Both the position numbers and the translations under genes were made by a program. 64,000 nucleotides of DNA, taken from the NCBI RefSeq assembly GCF_965638725.1, contig NC_134958.1, positions 17,549,464 through 17,613,463 of the forward strand. Direction: 5' to 3'. Positions 63,757-64,000 of this stretch are shown piece by piece. The first letter of the stretch is position 1. Each line of letters starts with the position of its first letter. Under the pieces are notes generated by a model. It ran no database searches and was not told the DNA's origin. It saw only the letters and a list, made by a program, of their open reading frames with translations. The stretch comes from Aptenodytes patagonicus. Taxonomy: Eukaryota > Chordata > Aves > Sphenisciformes > Spheniscidae.

Positions 63757-64000
63757 ATGTTTGGAGGAACAGCCAAATCTTGGTTTTATAACTGTGCAAA
63801 ACCTACCAAAAGAGAAAATGAAAACAGGAATAAGTGGCTTTCTGAAATCCCAAGCAATCAGAGGGAGAAAATACTGGAAGAGCTGGATGTGAACAAAGTG
63901 CTGTCATATTTGGTTTACAAGAGAGTCTTTTCCTTGGAGGAATACAAAGACATTTGGTCCCAGGAGAGCTGCAAGAAGAGAACTGAGTATTTTTTAGATA
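63757..64000 (+). CDS. CARD-like (death-fold) protein, N-terminal part, cut by window edge
   Basis: An ATG at 63757-63759 opens a frame with no stop to the end of the window: 81 codons plus one base. It begins MFGGTAKSWFYN. From about residue 40 it reads EILEEL-type helices: REKILEELDVNKVLSYLVYK, then RVFSLEEYKDIWSQES and CKKRTEYFLDI. The pattern of hydrophobic residues, the EEY after the second helix and the LLD/FLDI-type fourth helix fit a caspase-recruitment domain, whose remaining helices would lie beyond base 64000. CARD proteins act in inflammasome, caspase or NF-kB signalling. I cannot name the gene, and whether 63757 is the true start or the frame continues from an upstream acceptor is unknown. 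It is the only gene after TARS3 and lies on the opposite strand. Confidence 0.6.
   Translation, partial: MFGGTAKSWFYNCAKPTKRENENRNKWLSEIPSNQREKILEELDVNKVLSYLVYKRVFSLEEYKDIWSQESCKKRTEYFLD

Noticed and set aside
1-64000. CRISPR arrays, operons, ribosome binding sites, tRNA or rRNA genes
   Set aside because: The window is intron-bearing vertebrate DNA. No regular spacer-repeat array and no tRNA-like cloverleaf or rRNA sequence was recognised on reading.

Overview
The window is vertebrate nuclear DNA, most likely from a bird. Five multi-exon genes with GT-AG introns can be read across it. Two CR1 LINE tails (6271-6336 and 20194-20601) have the typical avian 3' end. Two solo LTRs (30270-30813 and 59342-59934) resemble the ERVL-type LTRs common in bird genomes. 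The gene set corresponds to chicken chromosome 10 / human 15q. The species cannot be named from the sequence alone. I rebuilt exons by translating both strands, checking splice phases and comparing with human proteins recalled from memory; no database search was run.

Layout from left to right: (1) LRRC49, minus strand. The seven 5'-most coding exons lie at 2553-9710 and the rest of the gene runs off the left edge. (2) A divergent 2.9 kb interval, then LARP6 on the plus strand: three coding exons, 12605-20044, 500 codons, with an antisense CR1 in its probable 3' UTR. (3) A convergent 3 kb interval, then three minus-strand genes head to tail: ADAL (10 exons, 24121-33754, 353 aa), TM2D3 (6 exons, 35042-40253, 253 aa) and TARS3/TARSL2 (19 exons, 42198-57810, 803 aa). 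Each 5' end sits in a CpG island, and each upstream gene ends within a few hundred bases of the next promoter. (4) A gene-poor stretch, 58200-63756, with the second solo LTR and repeat-like flanks. (5) At the right edge, a reading frame still open at base 64000 starts at 63757 and looks like the first half of a CARD (death-fold) domain.

The genes do not form one pathway. LRRC49 belongs to the tubulin polyglutamylase complex. LARP6 binds collagen mRNA stem-loops. ADAL deaminates N6-methyl-AMP. TM2D3 is a Notch/gamma-secretase-linked membrane protein. TARS3 is a cytosolic threonyl-tRNA synthetase. The most notable items are a nearly perfect 71-bp tandem duplication that copies the 3' splice site of TARS3 exon 15, the partial CARD-like gene at the edge, in-frame cassette-type exons in LRRC49 and TM2D3, and the juxtaposition of genes that lie in three separate parts of human 15q. 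I found no CRISPR array, operon, tRNA, rRNA or complete mobile element, and no convincing new biological system.
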